A DNA stretch of 26,783 nucleotides from RBG-16-66-20 sp049651845 (GTDB taxonomy: Bacteria > Pseudomonadota > Gammaproteobacteria > Burkholderiales > SG8-39), in NCBI GenBank assembly GCA_049651845.1, contig JBASCW010000164.1:1-26783 (forward strand). Direction: 5' to 3'. This document shows positions 7,792 through 14,840 of the stretch, in pieces. The stretch's first letter is position 1. The number at the start of each line of letters is the position of its first letter. Position numbers and translations under genes: made by a program. The notes below the pieces were generated by a model. The model was not told the DNA's origin. It searched no databases and saw only the letters and a program-made list of their open reading frames with translations.

Positions 7792-8757
7792 ATGCTCGTC
7801 AACTGCGTCGTCTACCAGGAAGGAAAGAAGCTGGCCGACATCGCGCAGAGCGAGATCCACGACTACCTCGCCAAGCCCGGCACCTTCGTCTGGGTGGCGC
7901 TGCGCGACGCCTCCGAAGCCGAGATCGAGGAGATGAGCCGGCAGTTCGACCTGCACGAGCTCTCGGTCGAGGACGCGCGCCACGGCCACCAGCGGCCCAA
8001 GATCGAGGAGTACGGCAGCGAGATCTTCGTGGTCCTGCAGCTGGTGGAGGTCGCGGGCGAGGAGCTGCACGTCGGCGAGGTCAACGTCTTCACCGGCCCG
8101 AATTTCGTGCTCTCGATCCGCAACCGCAGCGAGCAGAGCTTCCTCGGCGTGCGCACGCGCTGCGAGCGCGAGCCCGAGCTGCTGCGCCACGGCTCGGGCT
8201 ACGTGCTCTACGCGCTCATGGACGCGGTGGTGGACCGCTATTTCCCGGTGCTGGACGCCATCGAGACCGAGCTCGAGGCAATCGAGGAGCGCATCTTCGC
8301 CAACACCTCGCCGCGCGCCAACATCGAGGCGCTGTACTACGTGAAGCAGAAGGTGACCACGCTCAAGCACGCCGCCGGGCCGCTCATGGACGCGGTCGGC
8401 AAGCTCTACGGCGGGCGCGTGCCGCAGGTCTGCCAGGGCCTGGGCGAGTACTTCCGCGACGTCTACGACCATCTGGTGCGCCTGAACCAGTCGCTCGATT
8501 CCATGCGCGACACCGTGAACACCGCGCTGCAGGTGAACCTCGCCATGATCACCATCGGCGAGAGCGAGGTCACCAAGCGCCTGGCGGCCTACGCCGCCCT
8601 GGTGGCGGTGCCCACCATGATCGCCGGCGTCTACGGCATGAACTTCGAGAGCATGCCCGAGCTGAAGTGGGCCTGGGGCTACCCGTTCGCGCTGATCCTG
8701 ATGGTGGTGCTCGACGCGATGCTGTTCCTGCGCTTCCGCAAGGCCGGCTGGCTATAG
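7792..8757 (+). CDS. corA: CorA-family magnesium/cobalt transporter
   Basis: The 321-residue protein has a large acidic cytoplasmic N-domain, a long helical stalk and two C-terminal membrane helices. The signature GMN is at 282-284 within VYGMNFESMPEL, just after the first membrane helix (AAYALLVAVPTMIAGVYG), as in all CorA pentameric channels. The second helix is PFALILMVVLDAMLFL, followed by a short basic tail (RFRKAGWL). The EM-type loop MPEL faces the periplasm. The ATG at 7792 is the only sensible start; it lacks a Shine-Dalgarno site and may be leaderless. Its TAG stop directly abuts the stop of the convergent HTH gene (a 6-base overlap), with no terminator hairpin between them. Confidence 0.95.
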   Translation: MLVNCVVYQEGKKLADIAQSEIHDYLAKPGTFVWVALRDASEAEIEEMSRQFDLHELSVEDARHGHQRPKIEEYGSEIFVVLQLVEVAGEELHVGEVNVFTGPNFVLSIRNRSEQSFLGVRTRCEREPELLRHGSGYVLYALMDAVVDRYFPVLDAIETELEAIEERIFANTSPRANIEALYYVKQKVTTLKHAAGPLMDAVGKLYGGRVPQVCQGLGEYFRDVYDHLVRLNQSLDSMRDTVNTALQVNLAMITIGESEVTKRLAAYAALVAVPTMIAGVYGMNFESMPELKWAWGYPFALILMVVLDAMLFLRFRKAGWL

Positions 8758-9114
8758 GCGCAGTTCGGCCCTGATCGCCTGCCAGGGCACCAGGACCTGG
8801 GAGTTCGCGTTTTTTTTTGCGAGGCCTAGTTCCAGGAGCCGCGCCACGTCGGTGTGGACGTTCTTGTAGTCGCGCTCCAGCAGCTTCGCAAGCGCGTACA
8901 CCGTCATCGGCCCCTCTTTCGCCAGCCGCCCGAGCAGGTCCCAGCGCGCGGGCGTGAGGTTCCGCATGAGCAGCGGCAGGCCGGCGAAGGTGAGCAGCGC
9001 GAGCGGCTCGGGCGGCTTGCGCCCCGAGGCCAGGTGCCAGGCCGCCTCGAAGCGGTCGAGCGCGTCGTCCTGCGCGCTAACCCGCACGTAGAGCGTCTTT
9101 GACGGCTCTCTCAA
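8752..9114 (-). CDS. HTH DNA-binding protein, probable antitoxin partner of the TumE-like gene
   Basis: A 120-residue protein with a winged-helix core at about residues 52-112: LTPARWDLLGRLAKEGPM, then ALAKLLERDYKNVHTDV (the likely recognition region), then LELGLAKK and a wing ending VLVPWQAI. This resembles the HVO_A0114/MarR-like DNA-binding partners found next to TumE-type toxins. The only non-AUG starts visible are TTG at 9114 and GTG at 9087, so the N-terminus is uncertain; either overlaps the upstream toxin-like gene, implying coupled translation. A run of nine A in the coding strand (T run at 8810-8818) encodes Lys-Lys-Asn near residue 101 and is a likely slippage site in this GC-rich DNA. 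No experimental role is implied. Confidence 0.7.
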   Translation of the reverse strand: MREPSKTLYVRVSAQDDALDRFEAAWHLASGRKPPEPLALLTFAGLPLLMRNLTPARWDLLGRLAKEGPMTVYALAKLLERDYKNVHTDVARLLELGLAKKNANSQVLVPWQAIRAELRL

Positions 9115-9280
9115 AGTCGTACCTCAGTTTCTCCACCGACTTGAACTCATAGCGGCTGGCACTGCTGTATTCGGCCAGCAGGCGTCCGTCCTTGCTGCAG
9201 GCCAGGCGATAGCTCGCCTGGGAACTGAACAGCAATTCGAGCAAGACCCCGTCGGCAAGCACGACGCGCTCCTCAAACAT
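9077..9280 (-). CDS. Small TumE-like (DUF6516-type) putative toxin
   Basis: From the ATG at 9280 the product is 67 residues: MFEERVVLADGVLLELLF, a strand-rich middle (SYRLACSKDGRLLAEYSS), and a C-terminal helix after YEFKSVEKLRYDFERAV. The end matches the (F/T)SVEKLxxDF tail I associate with TumE/DUF6516 proteins, but the GKGDHRH-like segment usual in that family is absent, so it may be a divergent or degenerate member. An upstream ATG at 9328 would add 16 residues and overlap the nadE start on the other strand. It overlaps the downstream HTH gene by up to 38 bases, the arrangement expected of a toxin-antitoxin pair. The coding sequence is markedly more AT-rich than its neighbours, consistent with transfer. 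Confidence 0.6.
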   Translation of the reverse strand: MFEERVVLADGVLLELLFSSQASYRLACSKDGRLLAEYSSASRYEFKSVEKLRYDFERAVKDALRAG

Positions 9281-9312
9281 ATATGGCTTTATACACCATA
9301 GTCCGAGTGGCG

Positions 9313-9326
9313 TAAAATGCCGGTCC
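9313..9326 (+). promoter_or_regulatory. -10-like box immediately before nadE
   Basis: TAAAAT at 9313-9318 is followed by only 8 bases before the nadE ATG (9327). There is no Shine-Dalgarno site in those 8 bases, so a leaderless mRNA would be expected if this box is used. The region also lies under the possible upstream start of the divergent toxin-like gene. Inferred from position and sequence only. Confidence 0.4.
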
Positions 9327-11309
9327 ATGGCCTCCGGCAGCGACTTCCACAGCCTCTACCGCCACGGCTTCGCGCGCGTCGCGCTCGCCACGCCGCGGGT
9401 GCGCATCGGCGACCCGCTGGCCAATGCCGCGGCGACGCTCGATCTCATGCGCGAGGCGGCGGCGCGCAAGGCCGTCGTGGCGGTGTTCCCCGAGCTCGGG
9501 CTGTCGGCCTACAGCTGCGAGGACCTGTTTCACCAGCAGGCGCTGCTGAAGGCCTCCGAGCAGGCCCTGGCCTGGCTGCTCGAGCGCTCCGCGAAGCTGC
9601 CGATCGCCGCCTTCGTGGGGCTGCCCGTGGTGGCCGACAGCCTGCTCTACAACTGCGCGGCGCTCGTCTGCCGCGGGCGGCTGCTCGGCGTCGTGCCGAA
9701 GACCTACCTGCCCAACTACCGCGAGTTCTACGAGCTGCGCCAGTTCACCCCTGGCACGGGCGCCGTTCGCGAGGTGTCGCTGGCCGGACAGACCGCGCCC
9801 TTTGGGCCTTTGATTTTCAAGTCACGAGAGATTCAGAATCTCAGAATCTTCGTGGAAATCTGCGAAGACCTCTGGGTGCCGGTGCCGCCCTCCTCGCACG
9901 CGGCGCTCGCCGGCGCCACGGTGATCGCCAACCTCTCGGCCTCGAACGTGCTGGTCGGCAAGGACAGCTACCGGCGCGAGCTCGCCGCCAACCAGTCGGC
10001 GCGCTGCATCGCCGCCTACCTCTACAGCGCCGCGGGCGCGGGCGAATCCACCACCGACCTTGCCTGGGACGGCCACGCGCTCGCCTACGAGAACGGCACG
10101 CTGCTCGCCGAGTCGCGCCGCTACGCCGAAGGCGCGCAGCTCACCTGCGCCGACATCGACCTCGAGCGGCTCGAGGCCGACCGCATGCGGCAGAACTCCT
10201 TCGGCGAGTCGGCGCGGCGGCACGCCGGGGAGCTCGAGCGTTTTCGATCCGTTGATTTTTCCATCGAGGTTCCGAAAGGGAAAATCATCCTCGAGAGAAA
10301 GGTCGAGAGATTCCCTTACGTGCCTTCGCAGCCCGCCACGCGCGACGCGCGCTGCGAGGAGGTCTACCGCATCCAGGTGGCGGGCCTCGCCACGCGCATG
10401 CGCGCGACCGGCACCAGGAGGCTGGTGATCGGCGTCTCGGGCGGCCTCGACTCGACGCAGGCGCTGCTGGTCTGCGCGCGCGCCATGGACGAGCTCGGCC
10501 TGCCTCGCGCGAACATCCTCGCCTACACCATGCCGGGCTTCGCCACCTCGACGCGCACGCGCTCCTCCGCGTGGCAGCTGATGCGCGCGGTGGGCACAAG
10601 CGCCGAGGAGATCGACATCCGGCCCTCGTGCATGCAGATGTTCCGCGACCTCGGCCACCCCTACGCCAAGGGCCGCAAGGTCTACGACATCGCCTTCGAG
10701 AACGTGCAGGCGGGCGAGCGCACCAGCCACCTGTTCCGCCTCGCCAACCACCATCAGGGCCTGGTGGTCGGCACCGGCGACCTCTCGGAACTGGCGCTCG
10801 GCTGGACGACCTATGGCGTTGGAGACCATATGTCGCACTACAACGTCAACGTCAGCGTGCCCAAGACGCTGGTGCGCTACCTGATCGGCTGGGTGGCGCA
10901 GTCCGGCCAGTTCAGCGAGTCGGTCGGCAAGGCGCTCGCGCGCGTGCTCGCGACCGAGATCTCGCCCGAGCTCAAGCCCGACCAGAAGACCGAGGACGTG
11001 GTCGGCCCCTACGAGTTGCAGGATTTCTTCCTCTACTACACGCTGCGCTTCGGCTACACGCCCTCGAAGGTCGCTTACCTCGCCTGGAGCGCCTGGCGCG
11101 GGGATTACAGCCTGGCCGAGATCCGCAAGTGGCTGGAGGTCTTCCTGCGCCGCTTCTTCCAGACCAGCCAGTTCAAGCGCAGCGCCCTGCCGAACGGCCC
11201 GAAGGTGGGCTCGGGCGGCTCGCTCTCGCCGCGCGGCGACTGGCGCGCGCCCTCCGACGGCAACGCGACGGCATGGCTAGCCGACCTGAAGCGCGTTCCT
11301 TCGAGGTAG
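9327..11309 (+). CDS. nadE: Glutamine-dependent NAD+ synthetase
   Basis: This two-domain enzyme of 660 residues carries out the last step of NAD synthesis, amidating deamido-NAD with ammonia from glutamine. The N-terminal nitrilase-type glutaminase shows the catalytic triad E56 (FPELGLSAYSCEDL), K125 (VPKTYLPNYREF) and C179 (VEICEDLW), matching the spacing of the Mycobacterium enzyme (E52, K121, C176). The C-terminal synthetase has the ATP P-loop SGGLDST at 371-377, and GTGDLSELALGWTTYG. Two internal patches (about 9795-9860 and 10241-10320) are AT-rich with AGA, TCA and CGA codons; the second is 45 percent GC against 75 percent in the next 80 bases. Its TAG stop is the outer end of the palindrome at 11307. 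Confidence 0.97.
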   Translation: MASGSDFHSLYRHGFARVALATPRVRIGDPLANAAATLDLMREAAARKAVVAVFPELGLSAYSCEDLFHQQALLKASEQALAWLLERSAKLPIAAFVGLPVVADSLLYNCAALVCRGRLLGVVPKTYLPNYREFYELRQFTPGTGAVREVSLAGQTAPFGPLIFKSREIQNLRIFVEICEDLWVPVPPSSHAALAGATVIANLSASNVLVGKDSYRRELAANQSARCIAAYLYSAAGAGESTTDLAWDGHALAYENGTLLAESRRYAEGAQLTCADIDLERLEADRMRQNSFGESARRHAGELERFRSVDFSIEVPKGKIILERKVERFPYVPSQPATRDARCEEVYRIQVAGLATRMRATGTRRLVIGVSGGLDSTQALLVCARAMDELGLPRANILAYTMPGFATSTRTRSSAWQLMRAVGTSAEEIDIRPSCMQMFRDLGHPYAKGRKVYDIAFENVQAGERTSHLFRLANHHQGLVVGTGDLSELALGWTTYGVGDHMSHYNVNVSVPKTLVRYLIGWVAQSGQFSESVGKALARVLATEISPELKPDQKTEDVVGPYELQDFFLYYTLRFGYTPSKVAYLAWSAWRGDYSLAEIRKWLEVFLRRFFQTSQFKRSALPNGPKVGSGGSLSPRGDWRAPSDGNATAWLADLKRVPSR

Positions 11310-11369
11310 AAAAAGGGGGTCAGAGCAACATTTCAGTTTCTGAAATGTTGCTCTGACCCCCTTTTTCTA
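11307..11369. repeat. GGGGTCAGAGC palindrome, copy 3, between convergent nadE and monooxygenase
   Basis: A perfect 30-base inverted repeat: left arm 11307-11336, loop TTT at 11337-11339, right arm 11340-11369. The arms start TAG-AAAAA-GGGGG, so each strand ends in five T after a strong stem: a textbook bidirectional terminator shape. The left TAG is the nadE stop. The mirror TAG (11369-11367 on minus) is in frame with the monooxygenase gene, four codons past its own stop (11381-11379), and would serve as a second stop. The inner core AACATTTCAG is shared with copies 1 and 2. Confidence 0.95.
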
Positions 11370-11378
11370 AGATAACGG

Positions 11379-12965
11379 CTAAGACAGGACACAGCCTTCG
11401 TAGCCGCGCTCGGCCACCTCGGCGCAGCGCGCGGCGTAGGCCGGGAAGCCGAACAGCGGCATGAACACGCGCGGCTTGCCCGGGATGTTGGCGCCCAAGT
11501 ACCAGGAGTTGCAGGTCAGGTAGACCGTCCGCTTTGCGACCGCCAGCACGTGCTCGATCCAGGCTGCCTCCGCCGCCTGGGTTGCTTCAATGGTGCTTCT
11601 TCCGGTGCTATCCAGACACGAAATGCAATCCGCGATCCAGTTGACGTGATGCTCGATCGAGACGATGACGTTCGTGAAGGCCGAGGTGCTGCCCGGGCCG
11701 GCGATGTTGAACAGGTTCGGGAAGCCCTCGATGAGGAGCCCCAGGTAGTTGAGCGGCCCGGCGGCCCACTTGTCGCGGATCGTGCGGCCGCCGCGGCCGC
11801 GCAGGTCCAGGCGCATCAGGGTGCCGGTCATGGCGTCGAAGCCGGTCGCCAGCACCAGCGCGTCGAACGCGTACTCGCGCCCGCCCGTGACCAGGCCCTT
11901 CGGCGTGATGCGCTCGATCGGGCGCGCCGAGACGTCCACCAGCCTGACGTTCGGCCGGTTGTAGGTCTCGTAGTAGCCCGTGTCCACGCACAGGCGCTTG
12001 CAGCCGATCGTCTGGCTCGGGCACAGCAGCCGCGCCGTGTCGGGGTTGCGCACGATGCTGCGGATCTTGCCGCGCACGAACTCGGCGGCGAGCGCGTTGG
12101 CGCGCTCGTCCAGCAGCAGGTCGTTGAAGGCGCCGAGAAAGGAGAAACCGCCCGTGCGCCAGCGCTCCTCGAATTTCGCCTCGCGCTCGGCCGGGGTTGC
12201 CGCCAGCGCCGACACCGGGTTGGGCGGCAGTTCCGAGCCGAAACCGGTCTGCATCGTCAGGTTGCGCGCGCGCAGGCCCGCGTAGTCGGCCTTGATGCGC
12301 GCCTCGAACGCCGGGTCGAGTGGGCCGTTGTGCGCGGGCACCGCGTAGGCCGCGGTGCGCTGGAACACCGTAAGCTCGCCGCATTCGGGCGCGATCGTGG
12401 TGATGGTCTGCACGGCCGACGATCCCGTGCCGACCAGCCCCACGCGCAGCCCCGAGAAATCAACCTTCTCTTCAGGCCATTGCGCCGTGTGGTAGGCGGG
12501 CCCGCCGAACGAGGCGAGGCCCGGGAAATCCGGCGTGTTGGGCGAGGACAGCGGGCCGCTCGCCATCACCAGGAAGCGCGCCTGCCAAGTCTCGCCGCCT
12601 TCGGCGCGCACGGTCCAGCGCCGGCGCGCCTCGTCCCAGGCGGCACCCGTCACCCGGGTGTTCAGGCGGATGCCGTCGCGCAGGCCGAAGCGGTCGGCGA
12701 CATCGTTGGCGTAGCGCAAGAGCTCCGGCTGCGCCGCGTAGCGCTCGGTCCAGCGCCATTCCTGCTGCAGCGCCTCGTCGAACCCGAACGAGTACTCCAT
12801 GCTCTGGATGTCGACACGCGCGCCCGGATAGCGGTTGAAGTACCAGGTGCCGCCCACCCCCGCGCCCGCCTCGAGCGCGCACGCGGAAAGGCCCGCTGCG
12901 CGGGCCTTGTGGAGCATGCAGAGGCCGGCGAAACCGGCCCCTACGATCAGTACGTCCAGCGCCAA
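11379..12965 (-). CDS. FAD/NADPH-dependent Baeyer-Villiger-type monooxygenase
   Basis: The 528-residue flavoprotein has an FAD Rossmann motif VGAGFAGL (8-15), the class-B monooxygenase motif GGTWYFNRYPGARVD (38-52), the Baeyer-Villiger fingerprint FxGxxxHxxxWP as FGGPAYHTAQWP (153-164), and the NADPH Rossmann motif VGTGSSAVQ (178-186). Enzymes of this group insert oxygen next to a ketone; the substrate cannot be told. It is the last gene of a compact operon, starting one base after the Bug-protein gene stop, so it probably acts on the compound imported or sensed by that system. Near 11590-11640 a patch has TGT, GAT, AGA and ATT codons unlike the rest. A 9-base hairpin at 12888-12908 lies in the reading frame and is probably incidental. 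Confidence 0.92.
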   Translation of the reverse strand: MALDVLIVGAGFAGLCMLHKARAAGLSACALEAGAGVGGTWYFNRYPGARVDIQSMEYSFGFDEALQQEWRWTERYAAQPELLRYANDVADRFGLRDGIRLNTRVTGAAWDEARRRWTVRAEGGETWQARFLVMASGPLSSPNTPDFPGLASFGGPAYHTAQWPEEKVDFSGLRVGLVGTGSSAVQTITTIAPECGELTVFQRTAAYAVPAHNGPLDPAFEARIKADYAGLRARNLTMQTGFGSELPPNPVSALAATPAEREAKFEERWRTGGFSFLGAFNDLLLDERANALAAEFVRGKIRSIVRNPDTARLLCPSQTIGCKRLCVDTGYYETYNRPNVRLVDVSARPIERITPKGLVTGGREYAFDALVLATGFDAMTGTLMRLDLRGRGGRTIRDKWAAGPLNYLGLLIEGFPNLFNIAGPGSTSAFTNVIVSIEHHVNWIADCISCLDSTGRSTIEATQAAEAAWIEHVLAVAKRTVYLTCNSWYLGANIPGKPRVFMPLFGFPAYAARCAEVAERGYEGCVLS

Positions 12966-12966
12966 A

Positions 12967-13929
12967 TCACTGCGGCTTGATGCCGGCGGCCTGCAGGATC
13001 TTCTGCGTATCCTCGACCTCTTTCTTCACGTAGGCTCCGAACGCCGCGAGCGACAGGTCGCCGGGAACGGTGCCGAGCTTGGTGAGCCGATCGCGCGTAT
13101 CCGGCGCGGCGAGCGCCGCGAGCACGTCCTTGTTGATCTTGGCGGCGAGCTCGGCCGGCATGCCGGCCGGGCCCCAAAGGCCCACCCAGAGCGTGTATTC
13201 GAAGCCCGGATAGCCCTGCTCGGCCACGGTCGGCACGTTCGGCAGCAGCGGCGAGCGCTGCAGGCTGGAGACCGCGAGCGCCACCGCCTTGCCGCCGTTG
13301 ACGTGCGGCAGCGCGGCGTTGAGCGGCGCCCAGTAGCAGCAGGTGCGGTTGCCGATGGTGTCGCCGATCGCCTCGGGCGTGCCCTTGTAGGGCACGTGCG
13401 TGACGTTGATGCCGGCAGCGATCTTCAGCTTCTCGATGTTGAAGTGCGTGCCGCTGCCGACGCCCGCGGAGGCGAAGTTCAGCTTGCCCGGGTTCTCCTT
13501 CGCCGCCTTGACGAAATCGGCGAGCGTCTTCATGCCGGACTCGGGCGAGGTGATCATCACGTTCGGCCCGCCGCCCAGCAGCGCGAGGTTGGTGAAGTCC
13601 TTGAGCGTGTCGTACGGCAGCCTGGCGTAGATGCCCGGGTTGGCGACGTGCGCCGAGGAGTTGGCGAGCAGCGTGTAGCCGTCGGGCGCCGAGTCCACCA
13701 CGACTTTCGAGCCGATGGAGCCGCCCGCGCCGACGCGGTTCTCCGCGACCACCGGCTGGCCCCACATTTCCTGGAGCTTGGCCGCGACCACGCGGCCGAT
13801 GATGTCGGTCGAGCTGCCCGGCGTGAACGCGATCACCAGCCGGACGGGCTTGTTCGGGAACCCCTGCGCCAGAAGCGAAGAAGAAAAGGCGATTCCGAGC
13901 AGCAACAGCAGACCTCTACGATAGCCCAT
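12967..13929 (-). CDS. Bug-family (TctC-like) periplasmic solute-binding protein
   Basis: A 320-residue protein with a cleavable signal peptide: positive MGYRR, then hydrophobic GLLLLLGIAFSSSLLAQG, cleaved probably near residue 22. The mature part opens with FPNKPVRLVIAFTPGSSTD, the Bug-family first beta strand and ligand-binding loop, and contains VNVTHVPYKG-type sequence (INVTHVPYKGTPEAIGDT). Bug proteins bind carboxylates and related small molecules and serve tripartite tricarboxylate transporters, but are often orphan, as here: no TctA or TctB gene is in the window. The ATG overlaps the dehydrogenase end by 14 bases with a GGAGGT Shine-Dalgarno site inside that gene. Expanded Bug families are typical of Burkholderiales, which supports the taxonomic guess. 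Confidence 0.93.
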   Translation of the reverse strand: MGYRRGLLLLLGIAFSSSLLAQGFPNKPVRLVIAFTPGSSTDIIGRVVAAKLQEMWGQPVVAENRVGAGGSIGSKVVVDSAPDGYTLLANSSAHVANPGIYARLPYDTLKDFTNLALLGGGPNVMITSPESGMKTLADFVKAAKENPGKLNFASAGVGSGTHFNIEKLKIAAGINVTHVPYKGTPEAIGDTIGNRTCCYWAPLNAALPHVNGGKAVALAVSSLQRSPLLPNVPTVAEQGYPGFEYTLWVGLWGPAGMPAELAAKINKDVLAALAAPDTRDRLTKLGTVPGDLSLAAFGAYVKKEVEDTQKILQAAGIKPQ

Positions 13930-14827
13930 CTCCTACCTCCACGTTCTCTGGTTTTAGTTTGAGTCCCGACGCCTCCGCCTGCTGCAGCAGCAGCGTCGAG
14001 AAGTCCTGCTCGGTCCAGCCCTGGCCGATCATCGACTGGATCAGGTCGCGCGTCGCGCTCGCCAGCGGCATCGGCACCTCGAACCGGCGGCCCGCGTCCA
14101 GGCCGAGGTCCATGTCCTTGCGCAGCAGCTGCGGCGTGAACGTCACCTTGAAGTCGAGGTTGACGAAGGCGGGGGTCTTGTAGCGCATGAAGGTCGAGCC
14201 CATCACGCTCTGGTTCAGGAAGTCGAGGAAGGCGTGGCGTGGCACGCCGGCCTTCTCGGCGAGCACCGTGATCTCGGCGAGCGACTGCGTGACCACGCCG
14301 AGGAACACGTTGTGGCAGATCTTGACGATGCGCGCGAGCTCGCCTTCGCCCACGTAACTCACGCCCGCGCCCATCATCGACAGCAGCGGCAGCGCCCGCT
14401 CGTAGGCCCGCTTCGGCCCGGAACACACGAAGGTCAGCTTGCCCGCCTTGATGACCTTGGCGTTGCCGGAGACCGGCGCGGCCAGATAGTCGATCTTTCT
14501 TTCATCCAGAATCTGTCTCAATTCCGCCGAGCCTTCCAGCGAGATCGAGGAGCACTCGATCAGCATCTTCGGCTTCGCCTTGCCGGAAAGGAGCCTGGTG
14601 ACCACTTCCTTCACGTCCTTCCAGGTCGAGACCATGCAGAACACGACCTCGCGCGCGGCGAGCTCGGTGAGCTGGTCGGCGACTGCGGCGCCGTACTTCT
14701 CCAGCGGCCTGGCTTTCTTCTTGGTCCGGTTCCAGACCAGCACGTCGGCGCCGCCCCTTGCGAGCAGGCCCGCCATCTCGTAGCCCATGCGCCCCGCGCC
14801 GATCCAGCCAACTGTTGGCTTTTTCAT
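13916..14827 (-). CDS. Beta-hydroxyacid dehydrogenase (3-hydroxyisobutyrate dehydrogenase family)
   Basis: The 303-residue NAD(P)-dependent dehydrogenase has a dinucleotide motif GWIGAGRMGYEMA (7-19), a substrate-binding segment AAPVSGNAKVIKAGKLTF (116-133; the usual DAPVSGG is altered to AAPVSGN), and the catalytic lysine K169 with N173 in RIVKICHNVFLG. Family members oxidise 3-hydroxyisobutyrate, tartronate semialdehyde or similar beta-hydroxyacids; the substrate is unknown. It starts 13 bases after the M24 peptidase stop and overlaps the Bug-protein gene. A short low-GC patch near 14491-14520 encodes LRQILDERK with TTG, AGA and ATT codons, while the rest of the gene uses GC-ending codons. 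Confidence 0.92.
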   Translation of the reverse strand: MKKPTVGWIGAGRMGYEMAGLLARGGADVLVWNRTKKKARPLEKYGAAVADQLTELAAREVVFCMVSTWKDVKEVVTRLLSGKAKPKMLIECSSISLEGSAELRQILDERKIDYLAAPVSGNAKVIKAGKLTFVCSGPKRAYERALPLLSMMGAGVSYVGEGELARIVKICHNVFLGVVTQSLAEITVLAEKAGVPRHAFLDFLNQSVMGSTFMRYKTPAFVNLDFKVTFTPQLLRKDMDLGLDAGRRFEVPMPLASATRDLIQSMIGQGWTEQDFSTLLLQQAEASGLKLKPENVEVGDGLS

Positions 14828-14840
14828 CCGATCGGATTTC

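Noticed and set aside
12888..12908. Perfect 9-base hairpin AAGGCCCGC / GCGGGCCTT inside the monooxygenase gene
   Set aside because: It lies in the conserved N-terminal coding region and is easily produced by chance in such GC-rich codons; no T-run in a useful place.
11550..12980. 476-codon plus-strand frame opposite the monooxygenase
   Set aside because: Arg/Gln/His-rich shadow; the minus strand has FAD and NADPH motifs.
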